A stretch of 64,000 nucleotides of DNA from Alphaproteobacteria bacterium (GTDB lineage: Bacteria; Pseudomonadota; Alphaproteobacteria; Rhodospirillales; Rhodospirillaceae): the NCBI GenBank assembly GCA_003246625.1, contig QJZR01000014.1, positions 71,219-135,218 on the forward strand, read 5' to 3'. Below are positions 41,517 through 50,557 of the stretch, one piece after another. A program made the translations under genes and the position numbers. The notes under the pieces are model-generated. The model was not told where the DNA came from, searched no databases, and worked only from the letters and a program-made list of their open reading frames with translations. Numbering within the stretch: position 1 is the first letter of the stretch; each line of letters starts with the position of its first letter.

Positions 41517-43869
41517 GATGCAGGGCCTCCTTGCCCATCGGCGGCGCCGCGTCGGGCGGCGTGCCCAGGCGGCGCAGGATCAGGGCGGCGGCGGCGAATG
41601 CCGCCAGCACGCAGCCGATGGCGATGGACGACGCGCGCGGATGCTCGGCGAAGGTGCCGATCTGATAGGCCAGCACCGCCGCGCCATAGCCCAGACCGGT
41701 GGTCCAGGCGGCGGCGAAGCCACCCCAGCCCCAGCCGGTTTCGCGCACGATCGCGCCCATCGCCGCGACGCACGGCATGTAGAGCAGCACCGCCAGCAGA
41801 TAGGCGAAGGCGCCGATCTGGCCGTCGAACAGCGCCGCCATGGTTCCCAGGGTGGCGACGTCGACTTCGTTCTCCTCGGCCACCGCCGCGCTGTCGGAAA
41901 GGTCGCCCACCGAGATCCCCAACGGGTCGGCCAGGCTGTCCAGCACGCCGATCAGGTTTTCCGGGATGGTGGCGAAGGCGGCGGCGATCGCTTCGCCCAG
42001 GTCGAAGGGTTCCTCGGCTTCCGCCGGCGCGGCCGCGCCTTCGGCCTCGCCCATGCCGGAATAGAGAGCGTTCAGGGTGCCGATCACCGCTTCCTTGGCG
42101 AAGATGCCGGTGAACATGCCCACCGTGGCGGGCCAGTTGTCTTCCCGCACCCCCATCGGCGCCAGCACCGGGGTCAGGGTGCGGCCGATCTGCGACAGCA
42201 CCGACTTGTCGCTGTCCTGGTTGCCGAAGCTGCCGTCGGTGCCCCAGGAATTGAGGAACGACAGCACCACCACCACCGCGGTGATGGTCTTACCGGCGCG
42301 CAGCACGAACACCTTCAGGCGGTCCCAGGCGCGCAGCAGCAGGCTGCGCAGCTGCGGCACGTGATAGGGCGGCAGTTCCATGATGAAGGGCGTGGTCTCG
42401 CCGCGCAGCAGGGTGTTCTTCAACAGGAAGCCGGTGCCGATCGCCGCGGCGATGCCGATCAGGTAGAGGGCGAACACCAGGTTCTGGCCGTTCTCGGGGA
42501 AGAAGGCGGCGGCGAACAGCACGTACACCGGCAGGCGGGCGCCGCACGACATGAAGGGCGCCATCATCGCGGTGAGAACCCGGTCGCGCGGGCTTTCCAG
42601 GGTGCGGGCGGCCATTACCGCGGGCACCGAGCAGCCGAAGCCGACAATCAGGGGAACGAAGGCCTTGCCCGGCAGGCCGATGGCGCGCATCAGCCGGTCC
42701 ATGACGAAGGCGGCGCGCGCCATGTAGCCGGAATCCTCGAGGAAAGAGAGGAACAGGAACAGGCAGCCGATCACCGGAACGAAGGTGGCGACCGTCTGGA
42801 TGCCGCCGCCGACGCCGTCGGCGAGCAGGGTGGTCAGCCACTCGGGCGCCCCCCAGGAACCGAGCAGCAGGCCCAGGCCGTCCACCAGCAGGGCGCCGAA
42901 GAACTGGTCGAAGAAGTCGATGAAGGCGCCGCCGACGTTGATGGTGAACAGGAACATCGCGTACATCACGCCGAGGAAGACCGGCAGGCCGAGGACGCGG
43001 TGCAGGACCACCTTGTCGATGCGGTGGGTGAGGGCGGACGACGCCTCGCCGCGATGGTGCAGCACGTCGGTGGCGACCTCGGCGATGAAACCGTAGCGTC
43101 CGTCGGCCAGCAGGATGTCCAGGCTGTCGCCGAGCGACGCCTCGGCCTCGGCGGTCAAGCGGGACAGAACCTCGAACGAGGCGTGCGGCAGGTCGCGGCG
43201 CGCGCCTTCGGCGTCCTCCAGATGGCGGATCGCGGAAAAACGCGGGTCCGCCGCCGCGCCCCGGGCGGCGGGCTGCACCACGCCGGGCAGGACGGCGGTT
43301 TCGGCAATCGCCGTTTCGATCGCTGGGGCATAGGTCGGCAGCCCCGTTGGGGCCTTCGGCGCGCGGGCCATCGCCGCCATCGCCGCCAACAGGTCCGGCA
43401 TGCCCTTGCCGCGGCTGGCCACCATCGGTACCACCGGGCAGCCCAGGCGCCTCTGCAAGGCCTGGGCGTCGACGGACAGGCCCGCGGCTTCCGCCATGTC
43501 GATCATGTTGAGGGCGATCACCACCGGCACCCGCATTTCGAGAAGCTGGGTGGTGACATAGAGATTGCGTTCGAGATTCGAGGCGTCGACGATGTTGAGG
43601 ATGACGTCCGCCTCGCCCGAGGCGACATAGTCGCGGGCGATGCGTTCGTCCTCGCTGGTCGCGTCGCCGAACGACAGGCAATAGGTGCCGGGAAGGTCGA
43701 CCACCTCGAAGGCGATGCCGTCGTGCGCGGCGCGTCCGACCTTCTTTTCGACGGTCACCCCGGCCCAGTTGCCCACCGCCTGGCGGGCCCCGGTCAGCGC
43801 GTTGAACAGAGTGGTCTTGCCGCAGTTGGGGTTGCCCACGACGGCGACGATGGCGTTCTTTTTATCCAT
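41506..43869 (-). CDS. feoB: Ferrous iron transporter FeoB
   Basis: 787-residue inner-membrane Fe(II) transporter. The N-terminal G domain has G1 GNPNCGKT, G3 DLPGTY and G4 NMID; a GDI-like spacer follows, then a membrane domain with Gate motif GFGCSVPAVMAARTL and a second Gate region around FAKEAVIGTL. A cysteine pair PFMSCGARLP is conserved. Length is normal. Preceded by two feoA genes and followed by feoC in one operon. Confidence 0.97.
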   Translation of the reverse strand: MDKKNAIVAVVGNPNCGKTTLFNALTGARQAVGNWAGVTVEKKVGRAAHDGIAFEVVDLPGTYCLSFGDATSEDERIARDYVASGEADVILNIVDASNLERNLYVTTQLLEMRVPVVIALNMIDMAEAAGLSVDAQALQRRLGCPVVPMVASRGKGMPDLLAAMAAMARAPKAPTGLPTYAPAIETAIAETAVLPGVVQPAARGAAADPRFSAIRHLEDAEGARRDLPHASFEVLSRLTAEAEASLGDSLDILLADGRYGFIAEVATDVLHHRGEASSALTHRIDKVVLHRVLGLPVFLGVMYAMFLFTINVGGAFIDFFDQFFGALLVDGLGLLLGSWGAPEWLTTLLADGVGGGIQTVATFVPVIGCLFLFLSFLEDSGYMARAAFVMDRLMRAIGLPGKAFVPLIVGFGCSVPAVMAARTLESPRDRVLTAMMAPFMSCGARLPVYVLFAAAFFPENGQNLVFALYLIGIAAAIGTGFLLKNTLLRGETTPFIMELPPYHVPQLRSLLLRAWDRLKVFVLRAGKTITAVVVVLSFLNSWGTDGSFGNQDSDKSVLSQIGRTLTPVLAPMGVREDNWPATVGMFTGIFAKEAVIGTLNALYSGMGEAEGAAAPAEAEEPFDLGEAIAAAFATIPENLIGVLDSLADPLGISVGDLSDSAAVAEENEVDVATLGTMAALFDGQIGAFAYLLAVLLYMPCVAAMGAIVRETGWGWGGFAAAWTTGLGYGAAVLAYQIGTFAEHPRASSIAIGCVLAAFAAAALILRRLGTPPDAAPPMGKEALHHAD

Positions 43870-43871
43870 GA

Positions 43872-44132
43872 TCAGGCTTCCCGTGCCGCGTCGGGTTCGA
43901 CCAGTACGATCCCGGCTTCATCCTTGCGCAGGCTCAGGGAAAAGCCGCGCACCACGATCTCCACGGGATCGCCCAGGGGGGCGACGCGGGTGACGCGGAA
44001 AGCCGCGCCCTTGGTCAGGCCCAAAGCCAGAAGCTTGCGGCGATAGGCGGCGGATCCCCCTTCAAGAAAACCGCAGACCCGTCCGGAATCGCCAACCGCC
44101 ATGTCGCGCAGCACAGATGCCATGCTCGCCAT
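43872..44132 (-). CDS. feoA: FeoA family protein (SH3-like)
   Basis: 86 residues of the FeoA fold; RRKLLALGLTKGAAFRVTR and DPVEIVVRGFSLSLRKDEA follow the family pattern. It sits two bases before feoB. ATGs at 44132 and 44123 are both possible. Its 5' end overlaps the upstream feoA-like gene by about 71 bases in another frame. FeoA is thought to interact with FeoB. Confidence 0.9.
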   Translation of the reverse strand: MASMASVLRDMAVGDSGRVCGFLEGGSAAYRRKLLALGLTKGAAFRVTRVAPLGDPVEIVVRGFSLSLRKDEAGIVLVEPDAAREA

Positions 44133-44388
44133 CCTCGCCCTCTCGGGCCGCTTGGGCCTGCGCCGCCGCGACCACGATTTTTTCCGCCATGCCGGTGCCC
44201 AGAACCAAACGCCCGCCTCCGACCTCTACCACCACCGGCCCCGCCGAAGCGGCGTGGGAGACGCGAATCTCGGTCCCCTCGCGCAGGCCCATGGTCGCCA
44301 GCCGCAACCGCACCGCATGCCCGCCGTCGATGCCGACGATGGTCAGGGGCTTGCCGATCGGTGCGCGTGTCAGGCTGGTGTCGCTCAT
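44062..44388 (-). CDS. FeoA domain protein, second copy
   Basis: 108 residues. The FeoA core (PLTIVGIDGGHAVRLRLATM, then GTEIRVSHAA and VVEVGGGRLVLG) occupies about residues 12-75. A C-terminal tail of about 30 residues with no family similarity follows, much of it encoded where the next feoA already begins in another frame. ATG 44388 has AGGAAA upstream. First gene of the operon. Tandem FeoA proteins are known in proteobacterial feo operons. Confidence 0.85.
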   Translation of the reverse strand: MSDTSLTRAPIGKPLTIVGIDGGHAVRLRLATMGLREGTEIRVSHAASAGPVVVEVGGGRLVLGTGMAEKIVVAAAQAQAAREGEDGEHGICAARHGGWRFRTGLRFS

Positions 44389-44688
44389 GAGACTTTCCTT
44401 TCGATCCGGTGCCTTCTGCCCCATCCGTCCTGGCATGTGCCGTGCCAAACACGGATGGAGCATTAAGGACCGTATCCAGGCCGTGTGGATGAGCTGATGA
44501 TATCGACAATCATTCGCAAGTCAAGCGAATCCCATCAATTTTTCTATGGATTTGATCGGTTTCTTCTAACACTATGAAGATTCAAAAAAATATCCCCATG
44601 GTGGGGGTTTTTGACAGCCGCTCTCCCTATACTTCAAGAACGTCACCGTCTTTCCCGTGACGGAAAATTCCGCAAAACCGGAGCCAGC
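44389..44688. other. Intergenic region between feo operon and mgsA
   Basis: 300 bp separating divergent genes. It contains a Fur-like box at 44499-44517 and an inverted repeat ATTCGC/GCGAAT at 44512-44530. The part near mgsA is AT-rich (run of A at 44583-44589) and probably holds its promoter. No gene was found. Confidence 0.6.
44499..44517 (-). promoter_or_regulatory. Fur-like box upstream of feo operon
   Basis: GATATCGACAATCATTCGC matches the classical 19-bp Fur consensus at 14 of 19 positions counted by eye. It lies about 110 bp upstream of the first feoA start. Alphaproteobacteria may instead use Irr or RirA for iron control; the assignment is tentative. Confidence 0.45.
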
Positions 44689-45138
44689 ATGCAAGCGCGT
44701 AAACGAATCGGATTGGTCGCTCACGACGGACGGAAACAGGATCTGAGCGAATGGGTGAAGTTCAACGAAGGGACGCTTTCCCGACATGAATTGTGGGCGA
44801 CCGGCACCACCGGCGCGATGCTGACCGCGGCTTGTCCCAGCCTGAAGATCGGCCGCCTGAAGTCCGGCCCCCTGGGCGGCGACCAGCAGCTCGGCGCAAT
44901 GATCGCCGAAGGCAAGCTGGACGTTCTGGTCTTCTTTACCGATCCGATGACCGCCCAGCCGCACGACGTGGACGTCAAGGCGCTGACCCGCCTGTCCACC
45001 GTCTATAACATCGTGCTGGCGCTGACCCGCACCACCGCCGACTTCGTCATCCACAGCCCGCTTTTCGAACGCGGCGACTATCACCCGGTGCGTCCCGACT
45101 ATGCCGCCTATATCCGCCGCCGCGACGAAGGGGCGTGA
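44689..45138 (+). CDS. mgsA: Methylglyoxal synthase
   Basis: 149-residue cytoplasmic enzyme converting dihydroxyacetone phosphate to methylglyoxal and phosphate. IGLVAHDGRK at the N-terminus, ATGTTG in the phosphate-binding turn, SGPLGGDQQLGAMIAEG with the catalytic aspartate, and FTDPMTAQPHDVDVKAL are the family signatures. ATG 44689 has GGAG upstream. Single gene, convergent with the ligase fusion. Confidence 0.96.
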   Translation: MQARKRIGLVAHDGRKQDLSEWVKFNEGTLSRHELWATGTTGAMLTAACPSLKIGRLKSGPLGGDQQLGAMIAEGKLDVLVFFTDPMTAQPHDVDVKALTRLSTVYNIVLALTRTTADFVIHSPLFERGDYHPVRPDYAAYIRRRDEGA

Positions 45139-45147
45139 AGCCGACGG

Positions 45148-47385
45148 CTATGACGCGGGAGGAACCGTCCGCCGTCGGCGCAAGGCATTCGGCAACGCCA
45201 GCAAGGCCCCCGCGAACAGCCAGAACGGCCGTTGATAGGCCATGTCATGGGCAATGGACATGGTCACGATCACCAGGAAACAGCCGATCATCGCGGTCAG
45301 GGGCGGTTGTTTCCGCCATTCCGGGAGCCTGAAGATGGAGCGCAGAATCCAGGCGAAGGCGGCCAGTGCCGCCAGGAATCCGGCAATACCCATTTCGACG
45401 AGCAGCCAAAGCCCCGAATTCTGCATGGCCAAAGATTTGCCGGTTCGGCGCAGGCTTTCGGTGATGAATGCGCCCAGGCCCGCGCCGAACAGCGGGTGTT
45501 CCTGCCACATTCGCAAGCCTTCGGCATAGCTGGCCATCCGATCTTCCGAAAAGCCGACCAGCCAGGAGCGGGGGGAAAAGAGTAACGCGATTTCCGGTTC
45601 CCTTAACCGGGAACCCCACCATGGCAGGACGAGGTCGGTAATTTTCGCGATTCCCAGGATGACGGCTGTGGCCAGAAGCAGGCGCGGCAAATGTCCCGTC
45701 GGAGAATGGAACAGAAAATAGAGAAGCAGGGCCGCAAGGCAGACGAAGCCGCTGCGGGAATCGCAGAAATACACGCCGACGACCAGAACCGCGGCGATGA
45801 TGGTGTTGGTTATCGCTTCCGGTCTTTTCCAAAAGGCGACGCCGGAAAGAGTCAAGGACAGCGCGATCAGCAGGTGCACGGCCAGGGCGTTGGGGTTGCC
45901 GATGAAGCCGATGAACTGCGTGGAGATTGGCGTCCAGATGAACATTTCGAGTTCCGGCGAGAAGCGGCGGATGCCCCATTCCAGGATGACGCCGCAGGCC
46001 GCCGTCAACACGAAGGTCCGGCCCAGGGTCTTCAGCCCGCGGTCGCCCGTCCGGGCGACGATGAGCGCGCCGCAGATCAGATAGCAGCCGAGAACCGCGA
46101 TGCCGATAAGGCGGTTGAACAACGCCCAGGAGATCAGACCGTAACGGCTCCAGCCGATGGCGAAGCCGGTGGCGACTACCACGGCGGGGACGGCCCAGGC
46201 GCGGCCCAGGTGTGGAAAGCGCCACATCTCCGCCAACCGCTTGATCGGATAGGCCGCCTTCAGCGCCACGGCGGCGGCGCAAAGGGCGAAGGCATCGGCC
46301 AAGTTGACCGTCAGCAGGCCGCTTTGCATCGGCAGCTTGATCTGGAAGCCGATCAATGCCGCGCAGAGCGTCGGGAGCAGCCAGGCCAGGATGGGCAGGA
46401 AGTCGTGGTTGACGGCAGGCGGCGGTGCGCTTCTTCCTTCGGGAATGGGCGATGCCGAGGGGACGAGGCTCGTCGCACCCACGTGGATCAGAAGGGCCAG
46501 GATGGAAAGAATGCCGATGCCCACCGCCATGGTGACCCCGGCCTCGGAGCCGATGCCGACGTAATCGAAAGCGAACGCGGCGGTCAGTTCGCGTACACCC
46601 CAACCGCCGAAGCTGATCGGCAGGGCGGCGCCCAGCATGACCATACCGGCGGGCGGCACCAGGGACAGAAGCGGCGCCTCGGGAAGCAGAGCCAGCCCCA
46701 GGGCAACGTAGGCAAGAAGCATCGACGCGTGCATGGCCAGCGACAGCAGCGTCACCAGGGCTAGGGTGCGGATGCCGCGTGCCCCCAGAAAACGCCGCAG
46801 AATCAGGCGCTGACGGCGACTGATCGCGAACATCAGGGTGGCGCCCAGCGATATCGCCAGCGCCAAGCCGGTGATGGCGAGGGTTGCCCGGGTCTGCATC
46901 GATAGATTGAGGCTGCCGAAATAGGCGAGGGCGCACAGGGCGGCCACGGCCAGAAGGGTGGCTAGGGAAATCACGCGTTCGATCAGGGTGATGATGACCC
47001 CGAAGATCGCGGGTTTGCGGTCGCCGCTTAACATGCTGGAGCGGGTCAGTCCTTGCCCCACCACATTGAAGAACAGAAGTCCCCCGGCGATCGACAGGAT
47101 GTTGATACGGTTGGCGCGGGCGAAGGTCTGCTCGATACCGAAGCTGCGCGACAGGACGTAATACCGGACGGAACTGATGAACTGGTTGAGCAGCAGCAGG
47201 GCGGTGGCGACGAGCAGGTCAACGGGAGACAGGCGTTTCGCCCATGTCAGGGCCTCGACCGGATCGACGTGGTGGAAGGTAACCGCGATCAGCAGAATCG
47301 AAACGACGCCCAGGAGCGTTTTGCGCCAAGGCAGCTTCCCCCGCAGCGCTGGCGGCGGGGGGGAATGGGGGGATGCTTGATACAT
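45148..47385 (-). CDS. Fusion: YbhN-like flippase-type domain plus O-antigen ligase domain
   Basis: 745-residue multi-spanning protein. Residues about 22-305 form an LPG-synthase-TM/YbhN-like domain with about eight helices and the family motif PISFGGWGVREL. Residues about 330-735 form a Wzy_C/O-antigen ligase domain: a long run of helices, IGNPNALAVHLL, the large loop with RMASYAEGLRMWQEHPLFGAGLG, then closing helices. The second half should join a lipid-linked glycan to lipid A core or polymerise it. The two functions are normally separate proteins. No frameshift is evident across the junction. Confidence 0.85.
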   Translation of the reverse strand: MYQASPHSPPPPALRGKLPWRKTLLGVVSILLIAVTFHHVDPVEALTWAKRLSPVDLLVATALLLLNQFISSVRYYVLSRSFGIEQTFARANRINILSIAGGLLFFNVVGQGLTRSSMLSGDRKPAIFGVIITLIERVISLATLLAVAALCALAYFGSLNLSMQTRATLAITGLALAISLGATLMFAISRRQRLILRRFLGARGIRTLALVTLLSLAMHASMLLAYVALGLALLPEAPLLSLVPPAGMVMLGAALPISFGGWGVRELTAAFAFDYVGIGSEAGVTMAVGIGILSILALLIHVGATSLVPSASPIPEGRSAPPPAVNHDFLPILAWLLPTLCAALIGFQIKLPMQSGLLTVNLADAFALCAAAVALKAAYPIKRLAEMWRFPHLGRAWAVPAVVVATGFAIGWSRYGLISWALFNRLIGIAVLGCYLICGALIVARTGDRGLKTLGRTFVLTAACGVILEWGIRRFSPELEMFIWTPISTQFIGFIGNPNALAVHLLIALSLTLSGVAFWKRPEAITNTIIAAVLVVGVYFCDSRSGFVCLAALLLYFLFHSPTGHLPRLLLATAVILGIAKITDLVLPWWGSRLREPEIALLFSPRSWLVGFSEDRMASYAEGLRMWQEHPLFGAGLGAFITESLRRTGKSLAMQNSGLWLLVEMGIAGFLAALAAFAWILRSIFRLPEWRKQPPLTAMIGCFLVIVTMSIAHDMAYQRPFWLFAGALLALPNALRRRRTVPPAS

Positions 47386-47708
47386 GCGCGGCTATATAAG
47401 GGGCTTTTGTCCGAAACGCACGGGGCCTATTCCGCGTGTTCCGGTCGGTCATCTTTCGTTTGTCGGGGGACGGGTCATGGTGCCCGGCTCGGTTTTTCTT
47501 CTTACTCCCTACGAATTCGCTTGGCAAGGCGGCGGTACGCCCGTATGGTACGCCGCTTCGCTGGAGGCTTTGACGCGTCCTTCGAGTAAGACGCGACCTC
47601 CGGTCTTCCGGGTGTTTCTCTTTCTCAGTGGCCTCCCCTGTCGTTACCGCCGAACCGTGCCTTGGGCTGCCGGTTCGGGCGGTCGCTTTTGGCCCTTTGG
47701 ATGTTGAA
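47386..47708. other. 323-bp leader region of DEAD-box helicase
   Basis: Divergent space between the ligase fusion and the helicase. No convincing gene. A hairpin at 47563-47601 combines GGAGG/CCTCC with CGCGTC/GACGCG, and could structure the helicase leader. A TATATAAGG segment at 47392-47400 abuts the ligase start. No riboswitch class recognised. Confidence 0.5.
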
Positions 47709-49016
47709 ATGACCTTTTCCGATTTTGCGCTGCACCCGATGATTCTGAAGGCGGTGGAGGCCTGTGGCCTGACCGAGCCGACGCCGGTGCAGGCGCAGGC
47801 GCTTCCCTTTGCCATCGAAGGGCGCGACATTCTTGCCACCGCCGCCACCGGCACCGGCAAGACCGCCGCCTTCCTGCTGCCGACCCTGTCGCGTCTGTTG
47901 GGCGAGCCGCAGCGGCGCGGCCCCGGCGCGCCGGTGGTCCTGGTGCTGGCGCCGACCCGCGAACTGGCGGGGCAGGTGACGCGCGCGGTGCGCGCCTTCG
48001 GCAAGTTCATCCGCATGTGGAGCGTCGAGATCGTCGGCGGCATGCCCTATCGCGAGCAGTTGCGCCAGATGGCGCGTCCGGTCGAGGTGGTGGTGGCGAC
48101 GCCGGGCCGTCTGCTCGACCATGTGCGCGCCGGGCGTCTGGACCTGAGCAAGGTCGAGGCGCTGATCATCGACGAGGCGGACCGCATGCTCGACATGGGC
48201 TTTTCCGAGGACGTGGCGGCAATCGCCGACGCCTGCCCGGCGAGCCGACAGACCCTGCTGTTCACCGCCACCCTGGACCGTCGCATGGAGACGCTGGCCA
48301 CCGGCCTTCTGCGTGATCCGGTGCGGGTGGAGATCAAGACCGAACTGTCCGCCCCCGACATCGCGCAGAGCCTGTATTACGCCGACGACATGGCGCACAA
48401 ACGCCGCCTGCTCGCCCATTTCGCGGCGCAGGAAGAGGTGACCAAGGCGATCGTCTTCGTCGCCACCAAGCGCGACGCCGACGACCTGGCCCGCGAACTG
48501 GCCGAGGCCGGGCACGCGGTGTCCGCCCTGCATGGCGACTTGAGCCAGGGGCAGCGCAATCACACCTTGAAGCGCTTGCACGACGGGCGGTTGCGTCTGC
48601 TGGTCGCCACCGACGTCGCGGCGCGCGGCATCGACGTGCGCGACATCAGCCACGTCATCAACTTCGACCTGCCGCGCATGGCCGAGGACTATGTCCACCG
48701 CATCGGCCGCACCGGCCGCGCCGGGGCGGCGGGGCAGGCGATTTCCTTCGCCGGACGCGACGACGGCGGTCTGGTGGCGCGCATCGAGCGCTTTACCCGT
48801 TCGACCCTGCCGGTGGCCATGGTGCCGGGCCTGGAGCCGACGCTGCCGCAGCGTCGTTCTCAGCGGCCGCAAGGCGCGCGTCCGCAGGGGGCGAAGCGCC
48901 CCTTCGTCGCCGGGAAGAAGCGGGCGGCGAGCAACGCCGCCGGTCCGCGTCCGTGGCGCCAGGACAAGCCGCGCAAGGCCGCGCCGCGCGGCGATACGCC
49001 GCGCAAGCGGGCCTGA
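47709..49016 (+). CDS. DEAD-box ATP-dependent RNA helicase (RhlE-like)
   Basis: 435 residues. Motifs in order: Q motif MTFSDFALHP...EPTPVQ, Walker A ATGTGKT, PTRELA, TPGR, DEAD, motif III TAT, then RGIDV and HRIGRTGR in the second RecA domain. A basic, low-complexity C-terminal tail (about 375-435, rich in R, K, P, Q) probably binds RNA. ATG 47709 begins at the Q motif and lacks a strong ribosome site; the frame is open upstream to 47628. Likely acts in ribosome assembly or RNA turnover. Confidence 0.92.
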   Translation: MTFSDFALHPMILKAVEACGLTEPTPVQAQALPFAIEGRDILATAATGTGKTAAFLLPTLSRLLGEPQRRGPGAPVVLVLAPTRELAGQVTRAVRAFGKFIRMWSVEIVGGMPYREQLRQMARPVEVVVATPGRLLDHVRAGRLDLSKVEALIIDEADRMLDMGFSEDVAAIADACPASRQTLLFTATLDRRMETLATGLLRDPVRVEIKTELSAPDIAQSLYYADDMAHKRRLLAHFAAQEEVTKAIVFVATKRDADDLARELAEAGHAVSALHGDLSQGQRNHTLKRLHDGRLRLLVATDVAARGIDVRDISHVINFDLPRMAEDYVHRIGRTGRAGAAGQAISFAGRDDGGLVARIERFTRSTLPVAMVPGLEPTLPQRRSQRPQGARPQGAKRPFVAGKKRAASNAAGPRPWRQDKPRKAAPRGDTPRKRA

Positions 49017-49028
49017 TCGGGCTTTCGC

Positions 49029-49496
49029 CTATTTCAGGTAATAACCGCAGCCGATGATGACGTCGTCGACGCGCAGGACATAGGTCTTCTTGCGCCGAAG
49101 CTTGTGGCTGACCGGATCGGTGAAGACATAGTCCACCCAGCCGTTGAAGTCGGTCTTCACCGTGTTGACGATTTCGCGGCCGTAGGGGTAGCCGTTGAAG
49201 TCGCGCTCGTTGAGGAAGGAGCGGCCGATCAGCTTCGGGTTATGGGGGTGGGCGATCAGCGTGCCGTTCATGTCCATGGCGAAGACATACATGCTGCCCT
49301 GCACGAAGTCGTCGTTGCCGGGGTCGGAAAGGGCGGCCAGGGTCTTTTCCTTGCCTTCGGCCTTGATCATTGCCGCGGCGCGTTCCGCCAGCGCCTTGGC
49401 CACCGCGGGGGAGCCCAGGTCCTCGGACGCCGTCACCATCATCAGAAAGCCGGCGCAGAGAACGCCGATCACGGCCAGCGCCCGAACGAAGATCAT
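49029..49496 (-). CDS. Stand-alone cache-domain protein, periplasmic
   Basis: 155 residues. A hydrophobic N-terminus (about 5-25, VRALAVIGVLCAGFLMMV) is a signal or anchor. The rest is a single cache domain: MYVFAMDMNGTLIAHPHNP, the Asn/Arg region LIGRSFLNERDFNG, and the closing VIIGCGYYLK. Such domains normally sense small ligands in chemoreceptors and kinases, but no output domain is attached here. It may act as a binding protein or partner of another sensor. AGGGG lies upstream of the ATG. Confidence 0.85.
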   Translation of the reverse strand: MIFVRALAVIGVLCAGFLMMVTASEDLGSPAVAKALAERAAAMIKAEGKEKTLAALSDPGNDDFVQGSMYVFAMDMNGTLIAHPHNPKLIGRSFLNERDFNGYPYGREIVNTVKTDFNGWVDYVFTDPVSHKLRRKKTYVLRVDDVIIGCGYYLK

Positions 49497-49648
49497 GAAT
49501 ACGCCCCTTGCGATGGTGAACCTCCATTGAACAATAGGTGCGCCTCGGGGGGATGGCAATGCCCCCTCGATGGGCGGTGTTCTTGCGCGAGCCTAGTGCA
49601 AAGAGTACGTTCCCCGAGGGAGCATTTCCAGGGGCGAGGGGTTCCGGC

Positions 49649-50557
49649 TTGATTAAAACGCAGTCGTCGCATCTCCGTCAATTGGAGGCCGAGAGTATCC
49701 ACGTCATGCGCGAGGTGGCGGCTTCGTTCGAGAATCCGGTGATGCTGTATTCGATCGGCAAGGATTCGTCGGTGATGTTGCATCTGGCGCGCAAGGCATT
49801 CTTTCCCGCGCCACCGCCGTTTCCCTTCCTGCACGTCGATACCACCTGGAAATTCAAGGAGATGATCGCCTTTCGCGATCGCATGGCGGCGGAATACGGC
49901 TTCAAGCTTCTGGTGCATGTCAACCAAGACGGCCTGAAGCGAGGGATCAATCCGTTCGTTCACGGTTCCGCCCTGCACACCGACGTGATGAAGACCGAGG
50001 CGCTGAAACAGGCGCTGGACCGTTATAAGTTCGATGCCGCCTTTGGCGGTGCCCGCCGGGACGAGGAGAAGTCCCGTGCCAAGGAGCGTGTTTTTTCCTT
50101 CCGCTCCGCCAATCATCGCTGGGACCCGAAGAACCAGCGCCCGGAACTATGGAACCTCTACAACACCCGGATCAATCCGGGGGAGAGTATCCGCGTCTTC
50201 CCGCTGTCCAACTGGACCGAGCTGGATGTCTGGCAGTACATCCTGCAGGAAGAGATCCCCATCGTTCCCCTCTACTTCGCCGCGGTGCGGCCGGTGGTGG
50301 AAAGGAACGGCATGCTGATCCTGGTCGACGACGATCGCCTGCCGCTCCTCCCCGGAGAGAAGCCGATGATGAAGAAGGTGCGCTTCCGCACCCTCGGCTG
50401 CTATCCGCTCACCGGCGCCATCGAATCCGACGCCGCGACCCTGCCCGAGATCGTCGCCGAGATGGAGCGAGCCCGCACCTCGGAGCGACAGGGCCGACTG
50501 ATCGACCATGACCAGGCGGGGTCGATGGAAAAGAAGAAGCAGGAGGGGTACTTCTGA
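49649..50557 (+). CDS. cysD: Sulfate adenylyltransferase subunit 2
   Basis: 302 residues from a TTG start, the same length as the enterobacterial enzyme. It activates sulfate with ATP to APS. The PP-loop [17 protein letters not shown], the family N-terminus [17 protein letters not shown], and [17 protein letters not shown] are diagnostic. TTG 49649 is chosen because GAGGGG lies about eight bases upstream and the conserved sequence begins right after it; upstream in-frame codons give unrelated residues. Stop overlaps the next start by one base. Confidence 0.95.
   Translation: MIKTQSSHLRQLEAESIHVMREVAASFENPVMLYSIGKDSSVMLHLARKAFFPAPPPFPFLHVDTTWKFKEMIAFRDRMAAEYGFKLLVHVNQDGLKRGINPFVHGSALHTDVMKTEALKQALDRYKFDAAFGGARRDEEKSRAKERVFSFRSANHRWDPKNQRPELWNLYNTRINPGESIRVFPLSNWTELDVWQYILQEEIPIVPLYFAAVRPVVERNGMLILVDDDRLPLLPGEKPMMKKVRFRTLGCYPLTGAIESDAATLPEIVAEMERARTSERQGRLIDHDQAGSMEKKKQEGYF

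Noticed and set aside
41515-44046. 843-codon open frame antisense to feoB
   Set aside because: His-, Gln- and Arg-rich antisense shadow of a clear FeoB; no recognisable domain.
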